From Cohnella hashimotonis (GTDB taxonomy: Bacteria > Bacillota > Bacilli > Paenibacillales > Paenibacillaceae), in contig NZ_JAGRPV010000001.1 in assembly GCF_030014955.1 (NCBI RefSeq), forward strand, positions 5,456,001 through 5,520,000: DNA of 64,000 nucleotides, written 5' to 3'. The notes below the pieces were generated by a model, which saw only the letters and a list, made by a program, of their open reading frames with translations, had not been told where the DNA came from and did no database searches. A program made the position numbers and the translations under genes. Below are positions 38,753-49,100 of this stretch, in pieces (the first letter of the stretch is position 1; each line of letters begins with the position of its first letter).

Positions 38753-38781
38753 AGTTTATTATGCGGGTTGGGGAGCGTCAA
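38753..38781 (-). promoter_or_regulatory. Sigma-A promoter of the TelA/PrsW cluster
   Basis: On the minus strand TTGACG (38781-38776), 17 bases, TAAACT (38758-38753). The start would be near 38746, 30 bases before the TTG start codon at 38716. Confidence 0.75.
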
Positions 38782-38820
38782 TGAAAAATGAGGCGGTTCG
38801 GCGCGTGCCGGCGCACTCGC

Positions 38821-39342
38821 TCAACGGTTGAGAATGCCCAAATATTGGACCCAAGGGCCGACGTCCGTCTTGTAGCGCTTCGCCATCGTCCTGACAATCT
38901 GCGCGATGTGCGTCAGATCGTGCACGACCCATGCGGAGACGAGCTCTCTCGCTTTGACCGTGCCGAATGCCGGATGCGTGCCGGTCCGCTCCAGCAGATC
39001 GTCGGTCTCGATAATGGCCCGCAGTCGCTCGATGCTGCGGGTTCTGAGCTCGGCGAATTCCTCGAGCTTTTGCTCCGTCGTCCGGCGCTCGGCGCTCAAA
39101 TGCGCGAACCGGTCAAACACGGGAAACGGCTTGCTCTCGCCTTCTTCCAACAGAAACGTCAGACGCGGAATCCAATTCGTCTGCTCCCCGTCGATCAGGT
39201 GGCCGACGACTTCGTCCGCGCTCCAGGTGCCTTCTCCTTCGTTGCAGTCCAGCCAGCCTTCGGGCAGTCCCGACAGAAGCGATGTGAGCGTCTGCGGCGT
39301 GCGGCTCAGGATAGCGACGGCTTCTTCTATGTTGAAATTCAC
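38821..39342 (-). CDS. DinB-like four-helix-bundle protein
   Basis: 173 residues, GTG start with AAGGAGGG upstream. The DinB_2 pattern is visible: [20 protein letters not shown] near the N-terminus and [20 protein letters not shown] near the C-terminus, giving the three-His metal site. Members include thiol transferases, among them bacillithiol S-transferases; this organism makes bacillithiol, so such a role is possible but not shown. It stands alone downstream of hairpin array 3. Confidence 0.85.
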   Translation of the reverse strand: MNFNIEEAVAILSRTPQTLTSLLSGLPEGWLDCNEGEGTWSADEVVGHLIDGEQTNWIPRLTFLLEEGESKPFPVFDRFAHLSAERRTTEQKLEEFAELRTRSIERLRAIIETDDLLERTGTHPAFGTVKARELVSAWVVHDLTHIAQIVRTMAKRYKTDVGPWVQYLGILNR

Positions 39343-39404
39343 GCGTAGTCCCTCCTTGGGATCGACAGTATTGGTTTGGCGACGATTGTTGGCGGCGGTG
39401 GGCG

Positions 39405-39712
39405 GGAAGGCAGCTCGGATCGGCCGATCCCCTGCTCTACGAGAGGCGATGGGCTAGACAGCAGCTCGGATCCGCCAATCCCCTGCTCTACGGAAGGCGA
39501 TGGGCCAGACGGCAGCTCGGATCGGCCAATCCCCTGCTCTACGGAAGGCGATGGGCCAGACGGCAGCTCGGATCGGCCAATCCCCTGCTCTACGGAAGGC
39601 GATGGGCTAGACGGCCGCCTGGATTCGCCCATCCCCTTCTCTACGAGAGGCGAAGGGCTACGACCGCTCGGATTCGCCCATCCCCCTTCTCTACGTGAGG
39701 CGATGGGATACT
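39405..39712. repeat. 51-bp tandem hairpin array 3 (six units), related to array 2
   Basis: Hairpin cores start at 39427, 39478, 39529, 39580, 39631 and 39680, so the period is 51, 51, 51, 51 and 49. The core reads AATCCCCTGCTCTACGGAAG followed by GCGATGGG. This aligns with the array 2 variant AATCGCCTGCTCTTCAGAAG followed by GCGATGCG at all but a few positions, while the rest of the unit (GCAGCTCGGATCGGCC) differs. It fills the gap between the DUF1801 gene and the DinB gene. Open frames through it have no ribosome sites. Confidence 0.9.
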
Positions 39713-40102
39713 TCAAGCCTTTTTGCCCCGCTTCGCGTCGGCGCGCGCCTTGTTCCGGCTCACTCTGTAAGCCGTGATTCGACCGATCAGCTCGCGGGGC
39801 AGCGGCTTGTCCAGCGGAAACTGCACCGAGCCCTTCGCCCCTTTGTACGCCGACAGCTCGTCCTTGAACGCCGCAATGCCGTCCGCGCCCGGGTAAAAAC
39901 CGATATGGTTTTTGAACGCGGCAAAGTGGACCAGGTTGCCGTGCAGCTCGAACGTCGGCATCTGGTAGCTGATCTTCTCCTTCGCTTCCGGCGCGACCGA
40001 TCGGATTGTCTCCCGGACGTCCTGCAGCAGCCGCTGAATCTCCGGCGGGAAGGTCGCGATATAGGCTTCCGTCGATGCGAACGAGTTACCCTTTTCAACC
40101 AT
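39713..40102 (-). CDS. DUF1801 (YdhG-like) protein
   Basis: 129 residues from the ATG at 40102. The pattern ATFPPEIQRLLQDVRETIRS, ISYQMPTFELHGNLVHFAAF and HIGFYPGADGIAAF is the DUF1801/YdhG signature, a fold related to frataxin-like iron chaperones. The function is not established. A longer in-frame start at 40195 lacks support. The gene stands alone; its 3' end runs directly into hairpin array 3, which may serve as its transcript end. Confidence 0.88.
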   Translation of the reverse strand: MVEKGNSFASTEAYIATFPPEIQRLLQDVRETIRSVAPEAKEKISYQMPTFELHGNLVHFAAFKNHIGFYPGADGIAAFKDELSAYKGAKGSVQFPLDKPLPRELIGRITAYRVSRNKARADAKRGKKA

Positions 40103-40237
40103 GGCAAGGCGCCTCTTTTCAATTCGGATTGGAGATGTCTCTATTAGTATATTTGAAAGGGAAGCTTTATGGAAAAGAAAAGAACGCATCCCCATGAGCG
40201 GAGACGCGGTCTACGAGATTCGTATCCCTGTGAAACC

Positions 40238-40906
40238 TTACGAAACAATGCCGATCGCGAACCCGTCGTAGCCTTTTACGCCGACCGTCTGAATCGCCGT
40301 GGCGTCGACGCCCGGCTCGGCCGCGAGCATATCGAAGAAGCCCCGGATGCCCTGCACGCGGTCGTCCGCGCTGTCCTCGCGAAGGATCTCGCCGTCGCGG
40401 ACCACGTTATCCCCGATGATCACGGTACCGGGACGCGACAGCTTCAGCGCCAGCCCCAAGTAAGCCGGATTGTTCGGCTTATCCGCATCGATAAAAATCA
40501 GGTCGAACGGCGCCTCTCCTTCCTCCGCCATAAGGGACAATTGCGCAAGCGCCGGCCCCACCTTGACCTCGATTAAGCCGTCCACGCCGGCATGAGCGAA
40601 ATTGCGCCTCGCCACTCCTGCGTAATGCGGCTCCAATTCAAGCGTCACCAGCTTGCCGTCCGCTGGCAGCGCTCTCGCCAGCCAGATCGTGCTGTATCCG
40701 CCGAGCGTGCCAATTTCCAAAATACGCTTCGCTCCCTGCATCCGGGCCAGCAGGTGAAGCAGCTTGCCCTGGTTGGCCGCAACGTCGATCGAGGGCAGCC
40801 CCGCGTCGCGATTGGCCGATAGCGCCTTTTCCAATGCTTCGTCCTTCGGGATCAGACGTTCCTCAATATACCGGTCGACCGCCGTCCACTTTTGCGATTC
40901 GCTCAT
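40238..40906 (-). CDS. SAM-dependent O-methyltransferase (family 3)
   Basis: 222 residues from the ATG at 40906, which lies 11 bases after AGGAG; a GTG at 40915 is too close to that site. Motif I is ILEIGTLGGYSTIWLA, and the metal/catalytic region reads FDLIFIDADKPNNPAYLGLA and GTVIIGDNVVRDGEI. These match cation-dependent catechol/caffeoyl-CoA-type O-methyltransferases. The substrate is unknown. A LysR gene is divergent from it at 134 bases, so that regulator is the likely controller. Confidence 0.9.
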   Translation of the reverse strand: MSESQKWTAVDRYIEERLIPKDEALEKALSANRDAGLPSIDVAANQGKLLHLLARMQGAKRILEIGTLGGYSTIWLARALPADGKLVTLELEPHYAGVARRNFAHAGVDGLIEVKVGPALAQLSLMAEEGEAPFDLIFIDADKPNNPAYLGLALKLSRPGTVIIGDNVVRDGEILREDSADDRVQGIRGFFDMLAAEPGVDATAIQTVGVKGYDGFAIGIVS

Positions 40907-41040
40907 TTCGATCACTGCTCCTTCAACTTGGCGAGTGGCTTTCTAATTCGTATTATAGAAGGACAGGATTCATAAATATAATATATCTTTCTGCAAAATA
41001 CATAATCTACGTATATGAATAGAAGGAGAGCGCATCCGAT
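40907..41040. promoter_or_regulatory. Divergent O-methyltransferase / LysR control region
   Basis: This AT-rich stretch holds TATAAT on the minus strand (40957-40952) for the methyltransferase with a poor -35, fitting an activator-dependent promoter. TTCTA and TAGAA (40941-40960) form a dyad around that -10. On the plus side, AAGGAG precedes the LysR ATG. ATAC, 9 bases, GTAT at 40998-41014 is another dyad, but its spacing does not meet the usual LysR T-N11-A rule. Confidence 0.45.
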
Positions 41041-41955
41041 ATGAACCTGCAAGCCTTGCGTCTGTTTCACGTAATTGCCTCGACCGGAAGCGTGACACGC
41101 GCTTCGGAATTGCTCAATATCAGCCAGCCTGCCATTACCGCGCAAATTAAAAAGTTCGAAAAGGAGTTGTCTCTTCCACTCCTTCGACCCCATGGACGAG
41201 GCGTCGCGCTGACCGACCCTGGAGAAAAAATCGCGCAGCTCGCCAAGCGATTGTTCGCAGTAGAGCAGCAGATCGAACAGTTTGCGGGAGAATTCGTATC
41301 GGGCACGACAGGCCATATCCGTATTGCGGCGACTTATTTGCCCGCTCATTTTCTGATACCGGCGTGGCTCGCCAAGTTCAAGCTCCAATACGAGCAAGTC
41401 GAGATGCGGATTCACACGACCAATTCTAGCGGGGCATTGAAGCGGCTCATGAACCTCGAGGTGGATGCGGCCATTTACGGCGGATTGCCGGAGGAATATC
41501 CGGATACGATCGTAGCCGAGGAACTGTTCCAGGACGAACTGTGGTTCGTCGCGGCGCCGAACCATCGCTACGCGGGGCGTCAGGTTACGCTTAATGAGAT
41601 GATGAGGGAGCCCTTCGTCATGCGCGAGAAAGGCAGTTCTACGCGCGAGCGGCTGTTCGCGCTGTGCAGAACCTTTAGCGCGCCTTCCCCTCGGATTACG
41701 CTTCAGTTCAACGGATTGCCGGAAGCCGTATCGGCGGTCGTCGCCGGTTACGGCGCGAGCTTCGTCTCTTCGCTGGTCGTACGCGAGCAAGTCGAACGGG
41801 GCGAGCTCTGCAGAGTCTATGTCGAGGATCTGCAGCTCCGCAATACGATCGCGGTATGCACGCGCAAAGGCGAAGCAATGCCCGCCGCCACCGCCAACTT
41901 CCTGCGCATGATACGGGAAAACCCGTACCGCGGCATCGGAAAGGCGTTGGACTAG
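41041..41955 (+). CDS. LysR family transcriptional regulator
   Basis: 304 residues, standard length. The N-terminal winged helix reads LRLFHVIASTGSVTRASELL then NISQPAITAQIKKFEKELSL. The effector domain (about 90-295) begins TGHIRIAATYLPAHFLIPAW. It is transcribed away from the O-methyltransferase gene and probably controls it together with itself. AAGGAG lies about 12 bases before the ATG. The ligand is unknown. It ends at a bidirectional terminator shared with the convergent dehydrogenase gene. Confidence 0.93.
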   Translation: MNLQALRLFHVIASTGSVTRASELLNISQPAITAQIKKFEKELSLPLLRPHGRGVALTDPGEKIAQLAKRLFAVEQQIEQFAGEFVSGTTGHIRIAATYLPAHFLIPAWLAKFKLQYEQVEMRIHTTNSSGALKRLMNLEVDAAIYGGLPEEYPDTIVAEELFQDELWFVAAPNHRYAGRQVTLNEMMREPFVMREKGSSTRERLFALCRTFSAPSPRITLQFNGLPEAVSAVVAGYGASFVSSLVVREQVERGELCRVYVEDLQLRNTIAVCTRKGEAMPAATANFLRMIRENPYRGIGKALD

Positions 41956-42025
41956 AACCTGGAGCGACCCGAACGCTCCCCTTCACTTCGGGCAGCGCTG
42001 GCCGGCGGCGTCTCACATCCACAGC

Positions 42026-42060
42026 AAAAACGGGACGAAGCAAATATCGCTTCGTCCCGT
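42026..42060. terminator. Bidirectional terminator between LysR and dehydrogenase genes
   Basis: Perfect 14-bp arms (AAACGGGACGAAGC / GCTTCGTCCCGTTT) with a 7-base loop lie between the convergent genes. On the minus strand five T follow; on the plus strand the T-run is shorter. Confidence 0.9.
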
Positions 42061-42090
42061 TTGCAATAGACGATCCTCTCGCGGCTGCGC

Positions 42091-42987
42091 TTATGGCGTC
42101 GGCGTGCCGCCGTTCGCGTTCAGCGTCTCGCCGCTCACGTAGCTGGATTCCTGGCTCGCGAGGAACACGTACGCCGGCGCCATCTCCGCCGGTTGGCCCG
42201 GACGGCCGAGCGGCGTCGTCTCGCCGAACTTCGCCAGCTTCTCCGTCGGCTGGCCGCCCGCGACCTGGAGCGGCGTCCACACCGGGCCGGGCGCCACGAC
42301 GTTGACGCGGATGCCCTTGCTCGCGACCTGCTGGGCCAGCGCCTTGCTGAACACGTTGATCGCGCCTTTGGTCGTCGCGTAGTCGAGCAGGATCGGCGCA
42401 GGCTTGTAGGCCTGGATGGATGACGTGTTGATGATCGTGCTGCCCGGCTGCATGTGCTTGATAGCCGCTTTGCAGATCCAGAACAAGCCGTACACGTTCG
42501 TCTTGAACGTCGCGTCGAACTGCTCCGTCGTCAGCTCGGCGATGTCCGTCACGAACTGCTGCATGCCCGCCACGTTCGCGAGGATGTCGAGGCCCCCGAG
42601 CTCGCTAACCGCGGTCTCGACCAACCGCTCGCAGTAGGCCTCGTCCTTCTGGTCGCCCGGCAAGGCGACGGCCCTGCTGCCGGCCTCCTCGACCAGCTTG
42701 ACGACCTGCTGCGCGTCCGCTTCTTCCTCGGGCAAATACGACAGCACGACGTCGGCACCCTCTCTCGCGAAGGCGATCGCCACGGCGCGGCCAATGCCGC
42801 TGTCCGCGCCGGTCACGATCGCCTTGCGCCCGGCGAGCCGCCCCGTGCCGCGGTACGTCCGTTCGCCGCAGTCGGGAATCGGCGTCATCTCGACTTGGAG
42901 ACCGGGCGGCTCCTGCTCCTGCATATATTCGGGTCCCGCTTTCGGATACTGCTTCGTCGGATCCTGCATCGCATATTGGTCGGCCAT
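42091..42987 (-). CDS. Short-chain dehydrogenase (general stress YdaD/YhdF-like)
   Basis: 298 residues with an N-terminal extension of about 50 residues (ending [17 protein letters not shown]) that is typical of the YdaD/Gsp39 group. The NAD(P) site is TGADSGIG (59-66), the catalytic motif is YATTK with the preceding Ser in NTSS, and [13 protein letters not shown] follows. The likely reaction is oxidation or reduction of a small alcohol or sugar. In Bacillus such proteins belong to the general stress regulon, but I see no sigma-B promoter here. GGAGGG precedes the ATG. Confidence 0.92.
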   Translation of the reverse strand: MADQYAMQDPTKQYPKAGPEYMQEQEPPGLQVEMTPIPDCGERTYRGTGRLAGRKAIVTGADSGIGRAVAIAFAREGADVVLSYLPEEEADAQQVVKLVEEAGSRAVALPGDQKDEAYCERLVETAVSELGGLDILANVAGMQQFVTDIAELTTEQFDATFKTNVYGLFWICKAAIKHMQPGSTIINTSSIQAYKPAPILLDYATTKGAINVFSKALAQQVASKGIRVNVVAPGPVWTPLQVAGGQPTEKLAKFGETTPLGRPGQPAEMAPAYVFLASQESSYVSGETLNANGGTPTP

Positions 42988-43070
42988 TGTGCAATCCCTC
43001 CATTAAGCGTTTCGCGAATTTTTAACTGATAGGCTCAAACTCCTTTCTATATAACCTTCCTGGCCTGCCT

Positions 43071-44393
43071 TTAAACGAGAATGCCGTTCCAATCGATCTC
43101 GATCGTCCGTCCGGCAGCCATGGAGACGTCCGCTCGGAAGCCCGCCACGTGACCGACGATCGAATGCGCCAAGGAGGTCGAGTAGCCGGCGTCCGGATCG
43201 CCCCGGACGACCCGCAGGAAATCCTCGACGAGCCGATGATCGCCGCCTCCGTGCATTTCCCCCGACACCTCGATGTTGACCTTGCGCTCCGAATAAACGC
43301 CGTCTTCCGTCCACGGATCGGGATGCCGGACGACGAACACGCCTTCTTCCAGCTCGCCGTAGATCTCTCCCGTGGTCCCCGTGATATGCACGGTCCGGCA
43401 AGCCTTGGCGGCGCCGCCCACGAGGCTGTGCACAGCCGTGCTCCCGTCCTCGAATTCGAACTGGACGACCTGGTGGTCCACGATGTCGTTGTCGCAGCGC
43501 CATACGCAGCGGCCGAACCGATTGTCGCCCGCCAGGCTCGCCAGCTTCTCCTCTTCGCGCAGCCGGACGCCGTCCAGATAACCCGGCCAAACGTAAACCG
43601 GCCACAGGCCCCGATCCACGTAGAGCGTTTTGGCGGAGTAGGGGCAACGCTCCTCGATCGGGCAATCCACAACGCATCGCGTACCGGCGCCTTCCGGCGC
43701 GCGGTCCTCGCGGAACTGCGATAGCCTGCCGAAGCTGCTGACGCGGACGGGCTTAACGCCGGTCTTGAACCAGGAGATCAAGTCGAGATCGTGGCAGCAT
43801 TTGGCCATGAGAAAAGAAGATCCATCCCGCTCCAGGCTTGCGAACTTGCCGCGCACGAAGGCGGTCGCCATATGGTGATAATCGACGTTCTCCTCGGTCT
43901 GGACGTGGACGACGTCGCCGATCTCGCCAGCCTGGATGACCTGGTTCAGCGCCTGGTAAAAAGGCGCATAACGCAGCACGTGGCAGATCATGACCTTGCG
44001 GCCGTATGTCTCCGCGGTGCGGTAGAGCGCCAGCACCTCCGCTTCCGAGATGCCGACCGGCTTTTCGAGCAATACGTCGTAGCCCTTGCGGAGCAGCGGC
44101 AGCGTCGTCCGCACGTGGAGCGCGTCAAGCGTCCCGTTGATGACAGCATCGGCCAGTTGCGGGCCGGATACGAGCGCGTCTACGCTGTCAAAGCACCGGT
44201 CGGCAGGCAAATCGTACAGGCTGGCCGTATGCGCCCGCCGGACGGGATTGGGCTCTACGACGCCGACGATCCGCATCGCTTCGAGATGCTTCAACGAATA
44301 AGAGGCATAGTTCAACGCGCGGCTGCCCGCGCCGACGATGACGACGGTGACCGGCTCGCGCTGCGCGCCCATCGTTTCGGAAGTTCCGTTCAC
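43071..44393 (-). CDS. Gfo/Idh/MocA family oxidoreductase (1)
   Basis: 440 residues. The GTG start has AAGGAG 9 bases upstream. The Rossmann motif is VVIVGAGSRALNYASYSLKH, and the family's EKP motif is LLEKPVGIS. The CPIEERCPYSAKTLYVDRG insert contains two of several Cys (RCVVDC, CPIEERC), which could bind a metal. It would act on a sugar or inositol-type compound with NAD(P). It is the last gene of the second polysaccharide locus, following the DUF4091 gene by 58 bases that contain a strong hairpin. Confidence 0.9.
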   Translation of the reverse strand: MNGTSETMGAQREPVTVVIVGAGSRALNYASYSLKHLEAMRIVGVVEPNPVRRAHTASLYDLPADRCFDSVDALVSGPQLADAVINGTLDALHVRTTLPLLRKGYDVLLEKPVGISEAEVLALYRTAETYGRKVMICHVLRYAPFYQALNQVIQAGEIGDVVHVQTEENVDYHHMATAFVRGKFASLERDGSSFLMAKCCHDLDLISWFKTGVKPVRVSSFGRLSQFREDRAPEGAGTRCVVDCPIEERCPYSAKTLYVDRGLWPVYVWPGYLDGVRLREEEKLASLAGDNRFGRCVWRCDNDIVDHQVVQFEFEDGSTAVHSLVGGAAKACRTVHITGTTGEIYGELEEGVFVVRHPDPWTEDGVYSERKVNIEVSGEMHGGGDHRLVEDFLRVVRGDPDAGYSTSLAHSIVGHVAGFRADVSMAAGRTIEIDWNGILV

Positions 44394-44418
44394 TTGGATT
44401 CACTCCTTGGCAAAATGA

Positions 44419-44444
44419 CGGCGCAGGACGTTTGTCCTGCGCCG
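44419..44444 (-). other. Strong intercistronic hairpin
   Basis: Perfect 11-bp stem (CGGCGCAGGAC / GTCCTGCGCCG) with a 4-base loop, 7 bases after the DUF4091 stop. On the minus strand CATTTTGCC follows, so partial termination or 3'-end protection is possible. Confidence 0.72.
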
Positions 44445-44451
44445 CGTTCAG

Positions 44452-46113
44452 TTAACCGATATGCGCCTTGATCGCCGAGTTGACCGATTCCCTCAATTCC
44501 AGCAGCCATGCGGCTTCGCGGGGATACGCGCTGAACGTCAGCGGCTCCTCGAGCCCCTCCTCGATCATCGTGAGTACGCGCTCGCGCCCGATCAGACTTT
44601 CGAGCAGCTGGAGCGCCCGCAGATCCTGGAGCCCTTCCTGGAACACCTCCATGCGGATCGATTCGACCGGCGTGCCGTCCGCCCCCGGATAGACGAGGAA
44701 CGCGTCGCCGGAAGGAAACGTGCAGCCGGCATCAGTCACGCGGTACGGATCGATCGCCTCGACCGAATATTGCGCATTCCAGAAGTTGTAGCCCCAGTGC
44801 AGGAATCCGGCGATCCGGAACTTGTACAGCTGGATGCCGATCACGCGGTTGCGGGCTGACGGCATGTTGAAGAACCGGTTGGACACCTGCTTGTATTGCG
44901 CGCAGCAGTAGTAGGTCCACAGCTCCGGAACCCCCCGCTCCAGGAAGGGTCCGATATGATCGTTGGACGGGATCGGCCGCCGCACGAGACCCTGCTCGTA
45001 ATAAGCGTAGTCGGTGAGCGCGTCGATGATCGGCAGCTCCCCTAGGTGCGTCTGCATCAGCTCGCTCGCGCTTCGGTACCAGGGCATATGGCCTTCCAGC
45101 GGTTCGTCGGAAATGTGAAAGTAGCTGCGGTCCATCAGTTCGCGCCGGCGAAGGAAGGTGACCAGACATGGCAGGAACGCGCCGAGAAACGCTCGGTATT
45201 CCTCGCCTGCCGAATCGGTGTCCCAACCGAAAATTCGCCTGTGCGTCCCATTGTCGTCGGCCATGATCTTGGGCGCGTGCTTCGCGCCCCATTGCGTGAA
45301 CAGATGCGAAAACTCAAAGTAACGGATGCCGACGCGGTCGCACATGGCGATCCATCGCTCGAGACGTTCAAACCCGAATACGTAGCACTCTCCGTCCTTC
45401 GTTACGTCCACAAGCTGGACCGTCGGCCGCTCACCGCCGACCGCGGTATCGAGCGGCGGTGTGAACAGCGGCGTCAGCACCATGTTCATGCCATGACGCA
45501 CGGCCGTATCCAGATAGCGCTCGATCAGCGACCAGTGCGCTTCGCCGAACACTTCCACGCCGTAATAATTCGCCAGACAATCGCCATGGAACCATTCGGT
45601 ATGGATGAGCGTTTGCGGCGGCAGCTCCGCGTCCACGATCTCCAGCTCGAAGCGCTCCTCCCCGAGCGGTTCGCCGTCCTCGCCCGCGAACCGGACGACG
45701 ACGGGATGATTGCCCGCAGGGGTGTCGGCATCGGTCGTTACCGTGACCCACACCGACCGCCACTGATGGCGAAAACCGGTTATGCCTTTTTCCTCCCGGA
45801 TCGGGTACAGCGGATCGGGATACAAACCCGGCGTCGCCCGAAGGATGTGGTCGTCATGGTCATACTGGCTGGGCAGCTCCGCCGGCGACAATCCCACGGA
45901 TCTCAGGGAGACCCGGTCTCCGAGCGTGGAATGCGCAGAGGCGACGATCTGCTTGGTCAGTCTCGGCGCCCGGTAGGCGACCTGAAAGGCGTAGGTCTCT
46001 CCCTTGAGCGCCGAGCCGCGCGCGTAAGGAACGGCGCGAAGCGGTTCGTCCGCGAATACCTTCTCCAGGGAATGCAGGCACCGGGTTTCGAATGGCGCGT
46101 CGGGGTGGGTCAT
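44452..46113 (-). CDS. DUF4091 (GH123-like) protein
   Basis: 553 residues without a signal peptide, so cytoplasmic. The C-terminal half carries the DUF4091 pattern: YFHISDEPLEGHMPWYRSAS, with the D-E pair typical of GH123-type substrate-assisted catalysis, and GFLHWGYNFWNAQYSVEAID. The N-terminal quarter is a beta-sandwich (QWRSVWVTVTTDADTPAGNH). GH123 members remove N-acetylgalactosamine, but whether this one does is unproven. It may cut imported oligosaccharides. AAGGAG precedes the ATG. It lies 65 bases after the SLH-anchored gene in the same orientation. Confidence 0.85.
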   Translation of the reverse strand: MTHPDAPFETRCLHSLEKVFADEPLRAVPYARGSALKGETYAFQVAYRAPRLTKQIVASAHSTLGDRVSLRSVGLSPAELPSQYDHDDHILRATPGLYPDPLYPIREEKGITGFRHQWRSVWVTVTTDADTPAGNHPVVVRFAGEDGEPLGEERFELEIVDAELPPQTLIHTEWFHGDCLANYYGVEVFGEAHWSLIERYLDTAVRHGMNMVLTPLFTPPLDTAVGGERPTVQLVDVTKDGECYVFGFERLERWIAMCDRVGIRYFEFSHLFTQWGAKHAPKIMADDNGTHRRIFGWDTDSAGEEYRAFLGAFLPCLVTFLRRRELMDRSYFHISDEPLEGHMPWYRSASELMQTHLGELPIIDALTDYAYYEQGLVRRPIPSNDHIGPFLERGVPELWTYYCCAQYKQVSNRFFNMPSARNRVIGIQLYKFRIAGFLHWGYNFWNAQYSVEAIDPYRVTDAGCTFPSGDAFLVYPGADGTPVESIRMEVFQEGLQDLRALQLLESLIGRERVLTMIEEGLEEPLTFSAYPREAAWLLELRESVNSAIKAHIG

Positions 46114-46178
46114 GGCAATTCTCCTTCTGTTAGCTCTTTAGCTTATTTCGAGTCAGCCTTGCAGCCGTCGAACGGCCG

Positions 46179-49100
46179 TTACAGCTGTTTAAAGATGCGG
46201 TACAGCATCGCCGCGGTTTCCGCCCGCGTCGCGGATGCACCCGGACTCAGCTGTCCGCCGCTGCCTTGGACAATACCCGCGCCGACCAGTTCGGCCACGG
46301 CTTCCTTCGCATAGCCTGGGACGTCGGAGCCGTCTTTGAACAAACTCAGATTCGCCGGCTCGCCTGACAAAGTCAGCTTTCCCGTCAACTCAAGCGCCCG
46401 GGCGATCAGCACCATCATATCCTGCCGCGAGATCTCCGCTCTCGGATCGAAGTTGGTGCCGTCTATGCCGTTGGTGATACCGAGCTTCTTCACGACCGCG
46501 AGCGTCTCGAAGAAATAATCGTTCGGCGATACGTCGGCGAAATTGTCGGCGCCCTCTACGTCAGTCTCGAGGCTCAGCATGCGCACGAGCAGCGTCATAA
46601 AGTCGGCGCGCGTGATCGGCTTGGCCGGATCGAAAGTCGATTCGTTCGTGCCCTGGATGATGCCCGCCGCAGCGAGCGTGCCGATCGCTTCGTCCGCCCA
46701 GCCGTACTTCGCGTCTACATCCTTGAAGATCGCAGCGCCCGATGTCGGTGCCGGCGTAGGTGTCGGCGACGCGGTCGGCGTTGGCGTCGGAGACGGCGAC
46801 GATACCGGAGATGGCGTCGGCGTCGACGTAGTTGTCGGCGTTGGCGTTGGCGTTGGCGTCGGAGTCGGCGTCGGCGTTGGCGTCGGAGATGTCGACGGCT
46901 CCGGATCCGGCGTGTCGCCCTCGACCGCGACTTCGAGCTTCGAGATGACGGCCTTCACCGGAATCTTGTTCGCGCCGGAGAACATGCCGATGCCGGCCAG
47001 GAAGTCGCCGTCTTCGAATTCGACGGTCGTGCTGCCGATCGATACCCATGCGTTTTCTTTATAATAAAACCCTTCGACGGTATCGCCCTGCTTGACCAGC
47101 TTCATCTGGAACGGCGCATCGATGCTCTTGCCTTGATAGTCCAGCAGCAGACCGGTCTGCGAACCCCAATACTTCTGCTGGGCAACGGGCTTCTGCGCGT
47201 CCAGAATGCTCTCCTCGTTGCGGAACACATAACGAAGCACCTTGCCGGTGCCGTCCGTGCGGAAATGCACGTGCTTGGAATCCGCCGTATCCTCCGCCCG
47301 CAGCATCAGGCCGACCGAAGCCGGATCGCCGGCGCCGAGCGAGTCGATGGTCGCGGTCAGCGTAACCTTCGCATTCGTGTCGTTCACGTGCACGGGCTTG
47401 CTAAAATACACGAAGTCGTCGGACACGTTCCAAACGTTGTCGCCTTGGCCGATCAACGTATAAGTCGAGTTTGCCGCCGTGGCGAAGCCGCGGCTGTTCG
47501 TTCCGTAAGTCCGCACGGACCAGTCTCCGATCGGGGACTGCTGCCCGTTCGGGAATACCGTGACGACCTTGGTAGCCGCCTTCGTAATGCCGTCCTTGAC
47601 GGCGATCGCCTCGACAGTCACCTGTCCCGGCGCCAGCGCCGTGTAAGACGCATCGCCGCCGGTCACGCCGTCGATGCGCAGAACGCTGCTGTCGCTCGAC
47701 GTGAACGTGACGTCGGCATCGGACAGATCCGCAGCCTGGTCGTCCTGCTGCTTGCCGACCAGCGGGATCGTGCCTGTGCCGCCTACCGTAAGGTTCGTAT
47801 TCGCCATGTTGATGCTTACTTCCTTGAGCAGCGAATCGCTTACGCCGGAGTCGAAAGGCGTAACCTCGAACAGTCCGAGATCGTCCGCATAAGAAATGCC
47901 GGTCGTCGCATTGCTCTTATAAATGCGCACCCGCGCGCCCGTAATATCCGCTCCAGTACGGAAAGGCACTTCTATGCGCGTATACTTCTCTTCTTTGGTC
48001 GAGATATCTTTGTCTGGGCCGCCGTATTGGGTCACGCCGACGATAATCGTTTCGCCCGGTTCGTTGTAGACCCAAGCGACGAACTTATAATCCGTGTTCG
48101 GCTTAAGCCCGTTGACTTTCTGTTCGACGCCGCCGCCCTTGCCGAGCTTCAGCCTGGACTGGTAGCCTCTGTTCTTCCATACGTCATTCCCGGTCGCGTT
48201 CGGCACCTGCTCGAGCGTGGTCGTCGCCTGCGTCCATACGAGCCAGCTGTCCAGCGTACCGAAGCCGTTGTTCTTGACCAGATTCATATAAGGCGTAGCG
48301 ATCTGCGTATACGACGGGTTCGGCGGGTTGTTGAAGTTCGGTCCGGCCGTCCAGTCCGCGCCGCCGTACTCGTATGCGCCCGCATCCGGCGCGGCGCCTG
48401 CAAAGCCGTCCGTAATCCCTTCGATGACGGCGCCCGTATTGATGGCCGTAGAACCGGCGCTTAGACGGAAGTTGCGGTTCGCCGCATCGACGAAGTTCAC
48501 GCCGCTGGCCGATGTGACATTAAATCCGCTGGCCGTATCCGGCGTCAGATCCGCCTTGTTGGTGAAGATGTTGTTGTAGACGCGCGAGCCGTAAAGCTCT
48601 TGGGCGTACGGAGCCGAGCCCCAGTACCCGATGCTGCTCACGTCGTTGTTGGCGACGGTGTTATTGTAGATGAGCCGGTAGTTGCCCGGCGTGTTCAGCT
48701 GAATGCCGACGTTATTGTTGAAAATCACGTTGTGGTGCACGACCGCATTGTTGGCAAAATTGTCGAAATAAAGGCCGACGCTCATGTCCGTGCCCTGGCT
48801 GTCGTGAATCAGGTTGTGGTGAATCTCGCTGTTGCCCATATCTGCGCCCCAGCTGTAGATCAGCGCCCCGTCGCGGGACAGCCACATGCCGTCGTGGAAG
48901 TCGTTGTATTGAATTTCCGCGCTGCCCCGGTTCCAGTAAAGGAGGTAGCGCCCTGAATTATACAAGTCGTTGTGGCTGATCAGGTTCTGTGAGCCGCTTG
49001 TCAGCTTGACCACCGGATCGTAGGCCGCAAAGTAGCTGCCGTCGTGAATGGAATTGTTCACGAGCCGGTTGTTGCTGCCGTCGATGTTGACCAGCGTACC

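Noticed and set aside
40998..41014. LysR box ATAC-N9-GTAT
   Set aside because: The spacing gives T-N13-A rather than the T-N11-A rule, so I list it only as a dyad within the control region.
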